The notes under the pieces were generated by a model. The model was not told the DNA's origin and searched no databases. It saw only the letters and a list, made by a program, of their open reading frames with translations. DNA of 64,000 nt. It comes from Malus domestica (taxonomy: Eukaryota > Streptophyta > Magnoliopsida > Rosales > Rosaceae). Both the position numbers and the translations under genes were made by a program. How positions within the stretch are numbered: the stretch's first letter is position 1; each line of letters starts with the position of its first letter. This document shows positions 35,023-46,782 of this stretch, piece by piece. The stretch spans positions 5,219,501 to 5,283,500 of the forward strand of contig NC_091665.1 of the NCBI RefSeq assembly GCF_042453785.1. The letters run 5' to 3'.

Positions 35023-36424
35023 TAGGGATGGGCAAAATACTCATGGTATGGGTAATCGCGGTTACCCGTTCATTTAAAGTTGATGATTATAGTTATGGGT
35101 AACCATTTAAACAAATAAACGGTTATGGGTATAACCGTTTATCCATGAAATTTAAATGGACGGTTATGGGTATTATCCGCGGTTATAACGGGTATCCATC
35201 GGTTATGGTTAATATTCATGGTTATAACGGGTATTCATTTACCTATTTAATTTAATATATGTAAAATTAAAAAAAAAAATTAAAAACCCTCAGAGTTACA
35301 ACTCCGTCACTCTCTTTCTCCGCCTTTCGACTTCATCACTCTCTCTCTCCGTCGCTCTCTCTTTGCGCCTCTCTCTCCGTCGCTATCTTTTTGTGACAGA
35401 GCCTCTGCTAATTGAAGTTGACCAAATATACCATCTTGCCTGCCCTGCTTCCCCGATCTTCTACAAGTACAATCCTGTAAAGGTGTGTCTATCAATATTT
35501 TGTGTAAATTTGAGGAAAGTGAATAATCGAACTTTAAGTGTTAACGGGAACTGAAATAATAGTGGAAAGTTACCTTCTTGTGTAACAGACAATAAAGACG
35601 AATGTGATTGGTACATTGAACATGCTGGGACTTGCGAAGCGAGTCGGAGCAAGGTTTGATTATGTAGTTCTGTCTTCTTTGATTTAGCCATCTTTCTATG
35701 TCTTTTTTGTTTCTCACGGTATGAACTTGAATCAGGATTTTGCTTACATCTACTTCCGAGGTGTACGGGGATCCTCTCATTCACCCCCAGACTGAGAGCT
35801 ATTGGGGAAATGTGAATCCTATTGGTACAGTGTTCATTCTGGAAATTTGATTCTCTCTTTTTCTGGATGTTATCTAGTAAATTCCCTCTCTATATTTTGA
35901 CATAATGCGATAATTGGTTAGCGAGAATCGAACTAAGGACCTCGAATATTTCCCCCAATAGCTATATAGAAAAATATCGTTCGTAAACTATTATTTCAAT
36001 TATTGGAATTATACGAGGACTTAAATGATTAAAATAGGGAAATGTATGCTAAAATGTACTTATAATGGTGTTTAATTGTCAGAAAATAAAAATTATGACA
36101 AATTTTTCTTTTGTAATTTTCAAATTGTTAAAAAAATAATGTAGACGAGAGAAAAAAAAAAGGGTAAATGGGTAAAAAAAGGATACACGGGCGAAAAAAT
36201 GGGTAAACGGGTAAATGGTTATGGTTATGGTTAAATGGGTAAATGGTTATGGATAAATGGGTACACAGTTATGGGTATGGATAACCGTTTATAAACGGTT
36301 ATGGTTATGGGTATAACCATTTATGTAATTACCCAACGGGTAAACGGTTATGCGGGTATGAATATAAACGGTTATGGGTAAAATAACCGCGGTTAACCGC
36401 CCGCATAACCATTGCCCATCCCTA
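35023..36424. mobile_element. hAT-type non-autonomous element carrying a host gene fragment
   Basis: 1402 bp. Both ends read TAGGGATGGGCAA inward (13-bp inverted repeats), flanked by an exact 8-bp TSD, ATTATAAT, at 35015-35022 and 36425-36432; this is the hAT signature. The sub-terminal regions are packed with GGTTATGGGTA and AAACGGTTAT motifs, as expected of hAT transposase-binding regions. No transposase is present. The centre carries three exons of a UDP-xylose synthase gene (35400-35824). Confidence 0.93.
35400..35824 (+). pseudogene. Captured UDP-glucuronate decarboxylase (UXS) gene fragment
   Basis: Three exon pieces with intact AG and GT borders: 35400-35482 (..PLLIEVDQIYHLACPASPIF..), 35589-35653 (TIKTNVIGTLNMLGLAKRVG..) and 35736-35824 ([18 protein letters not shown].. 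then YWGNVNPI). The phases (1, 0, 2, 1) join without a stop and give about 79 residues of the Rossmann-fold SDR core, including the TSEVYGDPL segment. The catalytic YxxxK that follows in real UXS proteins, and both termini, are absent. Retained introns mean that genomic DNA and not an mRNA was copied. It is a fragment and cannot make an active enzyme by itself. Confidence 0.93.
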
Positions 36425-36432
36425 ATTATAAT

Positions 36433-38387
36433 GCATGGATTAGTAACATGATGTGTTAGTGTGATTGAAACTCAAAAAGAACGATGATGTGAGGTTAATG
36501 TAATTACAAATTTGACATCAGGTTTAGACTACCTACCACCTCACAAGCTCCAACCGATTCTCTTTAGTCAATCCAAGAGTGACAATTGACGAAACTCAGG
36601 TGTTACACTCTATTATGTCTCGCTTACTCCTTGTACTATTCTTTTGTGTTTCACATTATTTAATCTCATTCTCATCAACTAGGTTGGAGGAGGGAGCTGT
36701 TAGTTTTGCTGACGTACCAAATACTTGGGAGGACATTTGAATCCGCAAAAAAAGAGTGTTGATAAGCTCACCTCATTTGCTTATTTCTTCGGCCATTTTA
36801 TTATCTTACCCCCTTTTAAAAAGTTTAAAATGCAAAAATGCTCTTTTCCCCGCCCTCTTTATCTCCAAAATGACCTCCTTTCCCTATTTTTATTCCGCTT
36901 AGGCTTCAGAATTCGGTCACTTCGTAGATCTCTAACCAATTGCACCTTTCCTTCCATCTCCAACACAACCCTCCCCCCTCCATTTTTCCGAGTCCCACGA
37001 ACAAGGTCACGTTCCCAAAATTTCGTCCTCATAATCCAATCCAAATCCGCAGCAACCCCAATTCCTTCTCATGGTCTTCCATTTCGTTTTTCAATTTTTA
37101 AAATAATTGTTTCATTAATAAAATATTTTGAACAACTGTTATATACGATTAAACTAGAGGAATAGAAAATAAAGAAAATATTTATTTGGAGGAATTTAGA
37201 TACTTGCAGAGAAGTTATTGTTTTTTCTTTTTGCTTTGGTCCTTAGATGTTATTTTACAAGACAGTAGGTGAGTTTATCAGCAATCTGCAAAAATTACCC
37301 TTGTTAAAATTCTCAGATTCTCTAATCTATTCCTATATTTATTGTTTTCTCTAACCCATTCCTATATTTATTGTTGAAAAGACCTCTTTCCTCTTTTTTC
37401 CCTTCCCTTCTCTCATATTCTATTTGAACGGTGACAATTAAACTACGTTAGCATATTGTACTAATTTTATATAGAAAAAGAATGACAAAATAGGAAATGT
37501 GAAAGGAGGGAAGGGAAGAAGATGAAAAGAGAAAGAGAGAGAATCATAATCTACTTCTTTAACCTTGTTACTACATTTCTTTCACGTTTTTCTCGACTCA
37601 GTTCACGAAATAGGTAATAGAACATGGTAGGTGCCAGATTTGCAGCAACATAATAGCAGTGTAAAGGCGATTTTTCTGATGTATCGGGGAGCTGCCACAT
37701 GTCCTCCATCATGTGCTTAAGTCTTATTTTTTTAATTTTCGCAATTTAAATCTGTGTAACGTAAATTTCACTTGTATACAAGAACACATCATTTTCCTGC
37801 AAAGGATAAGACCAAGAGCAAGGCATGGAAAAAGCTAAAGGAGAAAAGTTGGTATTGGACCAACTAGATCGACAGATACTAGTAAGACAACTGGTTCTTA
37901 GCGTAAGAAAATCACATAAAAAGCAGAGAAAACTGAATCCCTCAACCTTGGAATGGAGACACATTCTGAGAGGAGAAAGGGTAAGGAGCTCTCTTAAATT
38001 AAGACTTTTTATGGATTATGTGTTACCTCATAATTTAACATCAATTCTCGTGTCAAAATTATAAAATATTATGTCAAAAATATAAAGTGACAGTTCATAA
38101 AAAGTTCCACTTTTGAGAGAGTCTCTCAATCTATGGGAACAAAAATATGCACATCATTTTATTGATGAAAACAAAATTAACAAATTGTATGCTCTGTTAA
38201 CGAAGAAAAATCAACCAACATTGTATGCCAGTTTTGCTTATTTGTCTTTGAGTATTTGTTTGTAGCCTTGGTGGAGCCTGTCACTTTTTCTTCTTTGCTT
38301 ATGATTTTGCCTTTGAGATCGCTTTACATTCCTTTTTATATAACGATACACATTTAAGAGTTAGGTAATAAATTAATATTGAACTCG
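36433..38387. other. Long spacer with no supported gene
   Basis: AT-rich. It contains a duplicated CTAACC/TCTAATC-TATTCCTATATTTATTG motif near 37320-37370. Open frames at 36725-37165 and 37825-38064 lack recognisable domains. Confidence 0.4.
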
Positions 38388-38392
38388 TCGTC

Positions 38393-39042
38393 TGTAACAT
38401 CCCACATCGATCAACGGAGAGAGGGTGATATGCCTTATATGTACATGCCTACCTCTATATAGCACGAGATCTTTTGAGAACTCACTGGCTTCGGGTTCTA
38501 TCGGAATTATGAAGTTAAGCAAGTTCGAGCGAGAGCAATCTAAGTTGAGCAATCCTAGGATGGGTGACCTACTGGAAAGTTCTCGTCTGAGTCCCTAGAA
38601 ACAAAATCGGGCGAGAGCAATCCTAGGATGGGTGACCCACTGGAAAGTTCTCGTTTGAGTTCCCAGAAACAAAATCGTGAATGCGTGGTTGGGGCCCAAA
38701 AAGGACAATATCATGCTACGGCAGAGTGCGAGTGTGCCGACAAGGACGTCGGGCCGCTAAAAGGGGTGGAGTGTAAAATCCCACATCGACCAACAGAGAG
38801 GGGGTGATGTGCCTTATATGTACATGCCCACCTCTATATAGCATGATGCCTTTTGGGAACTCACTGGCTTCGGGTTCCATAGGAACTCCAAAGTTAAGTG
38901 AGTTCGGGCCATCCCAATCCTAGGATGGGTGACCCCCTGAGAAATTCTCATCTGAATTCCCAGAAACAAAACTGTGAGGGCGTGGCCGGGGCTCAAAGCG
39001 GACAATATTGTGCTACGGTGGAGTCGAGACTGGAATGTAACA
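38393..39042 (+). mobile_element. Cassandra-type TRIM fossil with 5S rRNA-like LTRs
   Basis: A 5' LTR starting TGTAACATCCCACATCG (38393) and a 3' LTR starting TGTAAAATCCCACATCG (38771) share a TATATAG-containing region and a 5S-rRNA-like promoter segment (AAGTTAAG, then CTAGGATGGGTGACC). A purine-rich tract, AAAAGGGGTGGAG, precedes the 3' LTR. An exact 5-bp TSD, TCGTC, lies at 38388-38392 and 39043-39047. There is no coding part, as is normal for this family. The internal region and the 5' LTR end look rearranged, so this copy is not whole. Moderate LTR divergence suggests a moderately old insertion. Confidence 0.9.
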
Positions 39043-39047
39043 TCGTC

Positions 39048-39750
39048 AACAACAAGATTCAAACTAAAATTTTTACTTATAAGTGAAAAAAAAATTTAAA
39101 TCATATGTCAATCCATATTCGTTAAAGTCTAAAACTTTCCACAAATCAATGAAATATGTATTATCTGAAGGGAAAAAAATATATATTTACTCCCATATTA
39201 CATGGTTAGATAATTTGGGGAAAAACAATCAAATTCAAAGATTCTAGCAGATCTTTATATGCATAACAAAATTTAACCGAGAAATGTCATCTTAGGCACA
39301 TTAGTAAATCAAACACAAAAATTGAGAAATTTCATCCTTCAAAATATTAGTAAATCATACACAAAAATGATGTAATTATGTCCCTAAAATAGCTGATTCA
39401 TCTGCCGTCATATTATTTATTTGTAAAATAAGATGGATTGGGATATTTGGAACTTGTCTTGATATTTGCAGCCATATCCCATATTTCAATTTTTTTTTGT
39501 TGAATTGATTCCGTTGAATTTAGAACCCCTTCGTTAGCCTTTTGAAAAATAGTTTTAATTTCGCATATACGAAAAATGAATGAAAATGCGTTTGGCTGAC
39601 TATTTTGTGAAAATAAACTCCGCAAATGAAAAACAAAAAAAAAAAGTATTTAGCCTAAGTTTGGAAGAACCCCCACAAGGGTGCATATGCATGATTTTAC
39701 CTCTATTTTCAATATTTAGCCTAGGTTAGAGTTTTAATAAAAATAAATAA
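39048..39750. other. Spacer with no supported gene
   Basis: AT-rich spacer after the Cassandra copy. Nothing recognised. Confidence 0.4.
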
Positions 39751-39754
39751 AATC

Positions 39755-40230
39755 ATGTATACTACCACCATCGTCACCATCCTTGCCACCACCACAACAA
39801 AAATTTTCTATTGTCTCACCATCATCACCACCACCACCACCACTATCTTTAACATCACCACCATCCACCACCATTGCTGCTACCACCGTATCATCCACCG
39901 TCTCACCATCACCACAACCGACACCGTCTCACCATGGTAACCACCACTTGCACTTCTAGTGCCACCACCGGTCCACCACCACCACCATATTATCGACTGC
40001 CATCACCCTCGTCACCATGACTATCACCACCTCTACCATCTCACTGTTGCAGCCATCACCACCACATTCTCCACCTCATTATCCACACAATGACCACCAC
40101 CACCTCCACCATCTCCACCCCATTATCCTCCCTACTACCACCATTTCAACCATCATTGGTACCAACACCAATTTCGTCTCAACCACTATCTCTACTACCA
40201 CCGCCACCATTACTACCAAACACAAATTTA
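39755..40230. repeat. Degenerate (CCA)n/(ACC)n trinucleotide tract
   Basis: Nearly 480 bp of CAC, CCA and ATC triplets on the + strand. Open frames on both strands here encode only Thr/Ser/His or Val/Met/Trp low-complexity sequence. Confidence 0.85.
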
Positions 40231-41968
40231 TATTGTTACCAGACAGACTTTTAGGCCTTTCACAATGGCTCATCTGAGTATGATATCTATATATAAGAAT
40301 CAGGCATCTTGAGTTTGATTTATATTACACCACTACTATACTAGTGCGAGTTCAATAAATTGGTATCATACTTTTTCGGCTCAATATAAAAGTGTGATTC
40401 TTATATGAGTTCAATATATCGGTATTTTATTCGTTTTTTTCGACCTACTGTGGAAGGTGTTATGGTTTTTTCTTACATGTCATAAATGTGAATCCCACTT
40501 TTGATGATGACTATCCCTGTGAATATAAAACCACTAAAAAATCACAACATGTTGTAAACATTCCTAGAATAAGTATGATTGTGTAAATCCTAGATTAGAT
40601 TTGATTCTCGTTATCCTTTCCTATTACAACTTGTATTACTTGGAGGAGAAGGAATATCTTCTCTCCCTTTACTACTATAAATAAAGGCACAATGTAGGAG
40701 GGATAACAACATACACATTCCCCTACAATTCTACAAACACACATCTCTCTTCTCTCTCCCACTGCCGCCGGCCCCCTCTATTTTGTCAGATAAAAATAGA
40801 CCACAACACAACAAACACCCACATCAAACTCCTGTTAAAAAAATAAAAAAAAATTTATTATTAGCACTTGTAAAAGTCGTGATATACTTTTTTTTTTTAA
40901 ATTACAGAAAATGCATGACGATTTTTTTTTTTGTAGTGAAAATAGCTTGTATAAAAAAAAATATAAAATTACTTTGAACATCAAACTCTCCTCATTTCTC
41001 CCTCCATTACACACAAAACTTGGCTCCCACCCTTTGATTTTCAATGATATTCATTTTTTATAAAGTTTGATCCCTCTCCAACTTGATTGCATATAATTAC
41101 TTGAATGATACAAGGCTCTTGTTTGGACCCAAAATTACACCATCGGTCCGAGTAATCGAGACCGTTAAGTAAGCATACCTTCACACTGTCGATGGAAAAG
41201 TGAAGATAGTTTTAGTAAGGTTAAAAGATAACATTATGGTTTCTTTTATCATGATTATCTTTTAATAATGATTTATCTTGACATTTTCTTATGGAAATCA
41301 TATATCTCCAAGCTGGAAACAGGGGGCACAATTCAAATTGATGTGGATGTGGATATGTGGTTTGGATCAATTTTGGTTGACAGATATGCACGACATCAAA
41401 TAATGAAGCATGCAGGTAATGATATTATCCATTTAAAATATGGTGATAATTGAAAATAAACATCAGCATTCAAGATGCATGCGACATTTTTGGTAAAAGA
41501 TGATGGCTTAGGGTGATGATGAAAGCCTAGGAAAGCTAGGTTTTTTGGTGATGTGATGATGTGGTACGAAACCTAGGTAGGCTAGGCCTTTTTGCATGGT
41601 GATGGATGTTGTCAAATGAGTTTAAAGTGAGAAGAATTGATGATGGAATCATAGTATGCTTGCCATGTGAAAGTGTTTCAACGGGACATCTGTTGCTCAT
41701 CTGGTAAAAGTCTACAGGCATAAGGAGACTAAGAAGATTTTTGCCAAAATATATTAAAGGTAATATCAGTTGTTTTGATATTGTTTTTGGAGTATAGTCG
41801 GGAAAGGGCTTTTTGGATTGGCGATTAAGGAAACTTGGCGAGAAATACAAAGCGGCAAACAACGAAAAGGCTCTCTCCAACTCAACACACAAACTGCCCT
41901 GCACAAACTCTCGCTCTATGCGAAACCTCTCAACAACCTTGAGATTTTTTATTTTCTTTTCCGCCAAC
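40231..41968. other. Spacer with possible LTR remnant near 40550-40790
   Basis: The stretch from about 40552 (TGTTGTAAACATTCC) has a TATA-like ACTATAAATAAAGG near 40675 and a CT-rich end, as in copia LTRs. No second LTR, TSD or coding part was found, so a solo or partial LTR fossil is only possible. The rest shows nothing recognisable. Confidence 0.3.
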
Positions 41969-42094
41969 ACATCTTCAGTTTGGATAAACAGCACTGTGAA
42001 GGCAACCGGCGAACATCTTCAGTTTGGATAAACAACATTGCCGCTGTAGAATCAGCCGACCACAAATCACCTTTAGTTTGGATAAACAGCATTG
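41969..42094 (+). repeat. Three spaced copies of a 22-28-bp motif
   Basis: TTCAGTTTGGATAAACAGCA-like units at 41969, 42013 and 42068, at intervals of 44 and 55 bp. They may be part of an LTR or other transposon remnant spanning about 41.9-42.6 kb. Confidence 0.7.
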
Positions 42095-42648
42095 CGTTGA
42101 GGCCGACTAGTTATCTATCCAAGTCTCGGCCGAGAAGGATTTTCGAATCCTTGTTGGTAGAGGTCATCTCATTAGCCTTCTCGGTAAAGTGAGATGTTAC
42201 AAATTACTGGGCTCGACACATTGAACGCCGAGTTGTTTATGATTGGTTATTCACAAGTAGGGTTTAGAGTTCGGCATTCTGACGGCCAAACCACGTTTAC
42301 CATCAAGATATATATTTCCTTTGAGTATTTATGTCCGTACAGTTTGGAGTCGGTTTGGCGTGCTTGTACTCTCACGAATATAATCACCGTGACTGAAACT
42401 GGTGCCAACAATCCGTGAACTTCGTAGAACTAGCAGCCTTGTCTTCAGGCTCTAGAACCCGAAGGCCGAAATGTGTTCCTTCCTTAGCCGCAGTCACAAG
42501 ATCAAGAAGTCAGCAGTGCACTCAACGCGACATCAACAAATTTACTCCTCAGCCGAACTTGGCCGACGAGTTGGCACGCCACATACAACCGAAGGACGTA
42601 GTTAGCTCATTAGTTGCTCAGCCTGCTCGCCACGTAGGCTTGGTAGTT

Positions 42649-43510
42649 TTAAGGGTCAACAACTCCATAAACTCCGTACTTAAAGTAAAAGGTTGCTCGG
42701 CCGTGATCTTTGCTGACCAACTTCCGTTCGCCGTTGATAAAAATGGTCACTGTCCTTGCAGAAACATTGTGAATCACGTTCAGCCTTACCCACTTGTTGT
42801 AGATATTGACAGCTAGCAAATTGTCACGATAGTACTTCAAATCCCCATTGTAGACAGCTAGTTGCAGAGTTGTAGCTTGTTTGGGTGAACCAAAGATTTG
42901 CATTATTGTAGCCCCCGACGTGCCTTGTGGCACAAGAAAGTTGCCCTCAAATTGCCAAACCCCGGAAGTGTAGTCATACCCCTAGAACAAAATCCATATA
43001 TGAATTATTAAATGAAATCAACTTCCCTAACATATAAGAAAGAAATCCAATGGGACTTGAAAAGTGATTTATGAACAACTAGAAGTGCTTCTAATTAACT
43101 ACATTTAAGAGAAAAACTTAAAAGTATTTTTGGGTGTCATCATACATTAGATCACATTATTGGACATTGATTAATGTTATGTTTATGGGTCAACATGTTT
43201 GTAATAAAAGTGCTTCGAACAAAAACAGTTCCAAACATGCAATGGTCAGTAATAAAAAACCTAGAAATATATCAAAAACAAGAGAGAATATACATACAGA
43301 AACTCTGATTTCGGAGCGCGGCCTAGTTGGATTGTGCTTTTGAAAGGGCTTGTCGTGGCTGTAGATCCAAAACGTTTCAACTCCATCTATATCACTGTAA
43401 CGCTCATGAGGAGCCTTGTCATATGGTTTCTTAATCTGCGATTTTGTGCAGTGAATTGCACAAGTGTGAACCCATAAGTTGGATCAGCAACACAAACGTT
43501 GGGCTTCAAA
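42649..43510 (-). pseudogene. Citrate-binding-protein-like (alginate lyase 2 fold) pseudogene
   Basis: Two exons: about 43510-43298 and 42981-42649, with a GT-AG intron. Exon 1 encodes ..DPTYGFTLVQFTAQN.. and, after a 1-base frame change, QIKKPYDKAPHERYSDIDGV then FWIYS, followed by RPRSEIRV. Exon 2 encodes GYDYTSGVWQFEG, VPQGTSGATIMQIFG, NIYNKWVRLNVIHNV and YFKYGVYG, all blocks of the plant citrate-binding protein family (vacuolar or secreted, beta-jelly-roll). The frame ends early at GVVDP, so the expected C-terminal block (like MESRWK) is missing, and no signal peptide could be joined upstream. The frameshift and truncation make it a probable pseudogene. Confidence 0.82.
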
Positions 43511-43715
43511 GAAGATCAAGATCTGTACGAAAAACACAACTTTTCTGAAGTTCCAACTACTGCTGATGCTTTTCATTTTGTATCATATTATCTATCGATG
43601 TGAATTGTAAGATTTTTATAGTGAAGATATGAGTCAAATGACAAACATCAACGTCCAAGAGTGGAGATCCCTTCACTCTAATTTTTATCGGATATAACCC
43701 TTGAGGATGGGCTAC

Positions 43716-44038
43716 TAGGCCTGGCATTTTAGACCCGACCTGTTAATATTAGTATTTGGGAGGATGCTTAACGGGTCAGGTTGTTAACATGTGAACTCGT
43801 TAACAACCCGTTAAATAACGGGTCACTTTGGGTCAACCCGTTAGACCCGTTAGCACACGTTAACATCCTTTAGTTGAGGATATTTTAATAATTTCAATAA
43901 AGTCTTAACAACAAAATATAAACTCTATGAAAAAAAAATAATAATAATTGTTAACGGGTGAAACGGATGACCCGTTAGCTTAACGGGTCGGGTTGAACCC
44001 GACCCAAACCCAATAAACCCGACCCGTTTACAGGTCTA
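43716..44038. mobile_element. hAT-type MITE
   Basis: 323 bp. Ends TAGGCCTGGCA on the left and TAGACCTGTAA (as reverse complement) on the right. Rich in CCCGTTA/TAACGGG motifs. The flanking 8-mers TGGGCTAC and TGGGCAAC differ at one position, a slightly decayed hAT TSD. Confidence 0.75.
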
Positions 44039-44046
44039 TGGGCAAC

Positions 44047-44751
44047 TGCCTAACTTACATGCATTATTATTATTTTTTTTTAACGCTAAAAAAATTACAA
44101 TGAGTATTCTCGATGGATCCCAATTACAGACAAGCCAAACTTTAGCTTATACAAAATAAAAAAAAAAAGAAAATTATTAAACTAAATACAAGAGTGGTGG
44201 TAATACAAATGTCTAAGGAAGCTAATTCATCGGCAACTATATTTTCTTCGCTGTCAGATAGAGAGTAATGATATTTGATCTATTAAATACATGGATGGAG
44301 ACAACATATGCCCATGGGGCAGCTCCCCCCAACTCCTAGCCTTTTGTGTTAGAAGTTCCTCCAACTAAAAATACAAATTACCCTCTCACGTTCTATAGTT
44401 TTTCTACCCTCTTATCGTTCTAGTCGTAACTTTTTTCATTAGCTAATAGTTTACAATTTTAGCGTTCTAAACATCAGTTACCTAAAATCATATAGTTGGA
44501 CAATACGTTTGACAACATTATTTTGAAATTTCAATTTAATTTTGTCATTCAAAGTTGCCCCCACTTAAAAATATTCCTGACGTCCATGATTAAATACCAT
44601 ATATATTGGACAATTGATTAAATATTCCAAATTTCTAAGGCACATTGATCGCTTTTTAAGAACTTGTATAAAAAATTTAGGGTTCGTTTGATATTCTATT
44701 TAAGAATTGGACTAAAGATATTCATTTTTCTTAAAAACAAGGGTTTTAGCC
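44047..44751. other. Spacer with no supported gene
   Basis: AT-rich. Nothing recognised. Confidence 0.4.
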
Positions 44752-44835
44752 ACTTAATACTACAGTCTAGTAGTATTCATTTTCACTTGTAAGTGAAAAA
44801 TTTTAGGTTCGATTATCGCTAAAGAGAACATTATG
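44752..44835 (+). mobile_element. SINE head fragment
   Basis: Contains CAGTCTAGTAGTATTC, CACTTGTAAGTGAAAA and GGTTCGATTATCGC in the order seen, reverse-complemented, in the SINE copies at 18113-18280 and 51571-51705. Only the tRNA-like head is clear. Confidence 0.55.
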
Positions 44836-46072
44836 AATTAAATTAGATTGTTTCGGTGGATGATGACGATGACATTGACGGGAGGGAGGGAGGAAGAGAA
44901 GGCCACTGAGGGGGAGGAGAAATTTTTCAATCCCACATAAGCATTGATAGCTGGTGTACTCGAGCAATAAGAACTAGACACATGGCTTTTAATTTTTTTT
45001 CTTTAAATACATTTTGAACACATAATCCAAAACCAAGAAAACTTCCGTCAACGTTAAGCATTCACCGCCTCTTTCCTTTCCACCGTAGATTGGCATCATC
45101 AAACCCACCCCAAATCCCGACGACATAACCGAAATATAAAGCCTCGCCGGCTTCCTTCTCTTCAGCTGCATCACCGGACACCCTGGACCCGAACGCGACA
45201 ACCCACTCGGCAGCTCCGGTATCTGAATCAGAGGTTAAACTGCCACCGACAATGAATACCCGTCCATCCTTGCTCCGATGGCTTTCCACTGCCCTTTTAT
45301 GGTGACACCAATCAGTTGAGAAATTAAAGGAAAAAATTGCATTTTCTTAAAAAATCACTGCAATCTGCCGCCATGTATTCCTCTTAAAACCCAAAACATT
45401 CATACTATGCATGGATTCATGAATTTTTTAAATTGTGAAAAACCCAAAAAAGAGAAGAAAAAAAATTAGAATTACTCAAAAGAAATTAAAAAATTCGAGC
45501 AAAAAGCTAAAGGGAATTGAGAAGATCTATGCAGAGGCCATGACGGCCGTTATCTTCTCAGTTATTGAGCCCAGTGTTTTGGAAGTCACAGAAATTGTTT
45601 TAATTGAAAAATAAAGCAGGCCACGTGCCTGCCTGTAATTGGCTCGGTACTCCACATCAGGTTGGGTATCCGGTATCCTGAAAAATTTCGTCACTGAAAG
45701 ATGGTCAGATGGGTCGCTGGCTTTTTATTAAAACTGACTTTTGTGTAACTTCGGCTTTTTGGTAGGCGCATGCATGGGCCTATAGTTTTACGTGCAAAAC
45801 TGATAAAAAGTAATTTAGGGATCGTTTGATAATAATTTCGTTGTTAGTTGTTAAGTTATGTTAAAATTAAATATTATAATGTTTGAATGAAAAATTCATG
45901 TTAAATTTTGTAAGGTTCTATAGTTTGACATGCAAAACTGATGTTGGTTATGCGAATGAAATTTTGTAGTTGAAAGCAAACGGTCATATGCTTCTAATTT
46001 GATTAAGGGTTACAAGTTTAGAAGGCATAACCATTACCTAACTGTTGTCTTAAAGAGTAACTTTTTGGGAGT
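44836..46072. other. Spacer; possible gene scrap at 45062-45289 on the minus strand
   Basis: A short open frame (minus) reads ..RVFIVGGSLTSDSDTG.. with higher GC than its surroundings, but there is no domain I can name and no splice context. Nothing else was found. Confidence 0.3.
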
Positions 46073-46080
46073 GTAAATAT

Positions 46081-46774
46081 CAATGTTCTAAAAATCGGCC
46101 TAAGCGGTGAATGCCCGCCTCGATTTTGGGCAAATCGTTTCGAAAAATCGGTTTGGAGTTAGGCGGCCATCTAGGCGGGCTAGGTGGTCCTAGGTGGAGA
46201 GCTAGGTGGCACCTAAGCGGCCCTAGACGGTCTTAGGCTGTTTTTTATATATATATTTTTTTATTAATTATGTGCTTTTTTCCTTTTTTGATTTCATGGT
46301 TGTAGCCTTATGGAAATGATGTACCTAATTTGCAAATTATGGATTTATTACAAGTTCATTCAATAGTGCAATGAATTGGAGCATTTTGAGGGGATGCATA
46401 CAAAGAAAAGAAATAAGCTAGACACAACAAGGTTAAATAATTTAGTCTATGTCCAATCCAATGCAAGGATCATGATTCATGAACAAGAAGAATTTAGTCT
46501 ATCATCCAAATCCTTCTCATTATGATTATAAGCTTACTGTTTTTTAAATATTGAAATTTTTGGATGTATATAATTTGTGTATTTTTCTACTTCTATTTTT
46601 TCATTTTATCATTCTATCATTCTTTTATTATCTATACAGGTATAGTTTTTTTTTAGGTGTAAATAGACACTTATTTACAAGATATATAATAATTTTACAT
46701 AAATCCGCCTAGCCGTCTAGGCAATAGGCCCCTGCCCCCCGCCCGACTAGAGCCTAGCGATTTTTAGAACATTG
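46081..46774. mobile_element. hAT-type non-autonomous element with exact 8-bp TSD
   Basis: 694 bp. The inverted ends are CAATGTTCTAAAAATCG on both sides, with an exact TSD, GTAAATAT, at 46073-46080 and 46775-46782. The sub-terminal parts are rich in TAGGCGG/CCGCCTAG motifs. No transposase. Confidence 0.9.
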
Positions 46775-46782
46775 GTAAATAT

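Noticed and set aside
36725-37165. 146-codon open frame on the + strand
   Set aside because: Composition is that of AT-rich spacer with pyrimidine runs; no motif or exon structure supports it.
37825-38064. 79-codon frame starting MEKAKGEKLVLDQ
   Set aside because: Looks gene-like at its start, but there is no recognisable domain, no partner exon and it soon runs into AT-rich sequence.
39755-40277. Open frames rich in Thr/His or Val/Trp
   Set aside because: They are a product of a degenerate CCA/ACC trinucleotide tract and appear on both strands.
40552-40790. Solo copia LTR
   Set aside because: TATA-like and CT-rich features are suggestive, but no TSD, second LTR or defined 3' end could be found.
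45062-45289. Minus-strand frame with RVFIVGGSLTSDSDTG-like sequence
   Set aside because: Short, no domain named with confidence, no splice partners and no related upstream exon; noted only as a possible gene scrap.
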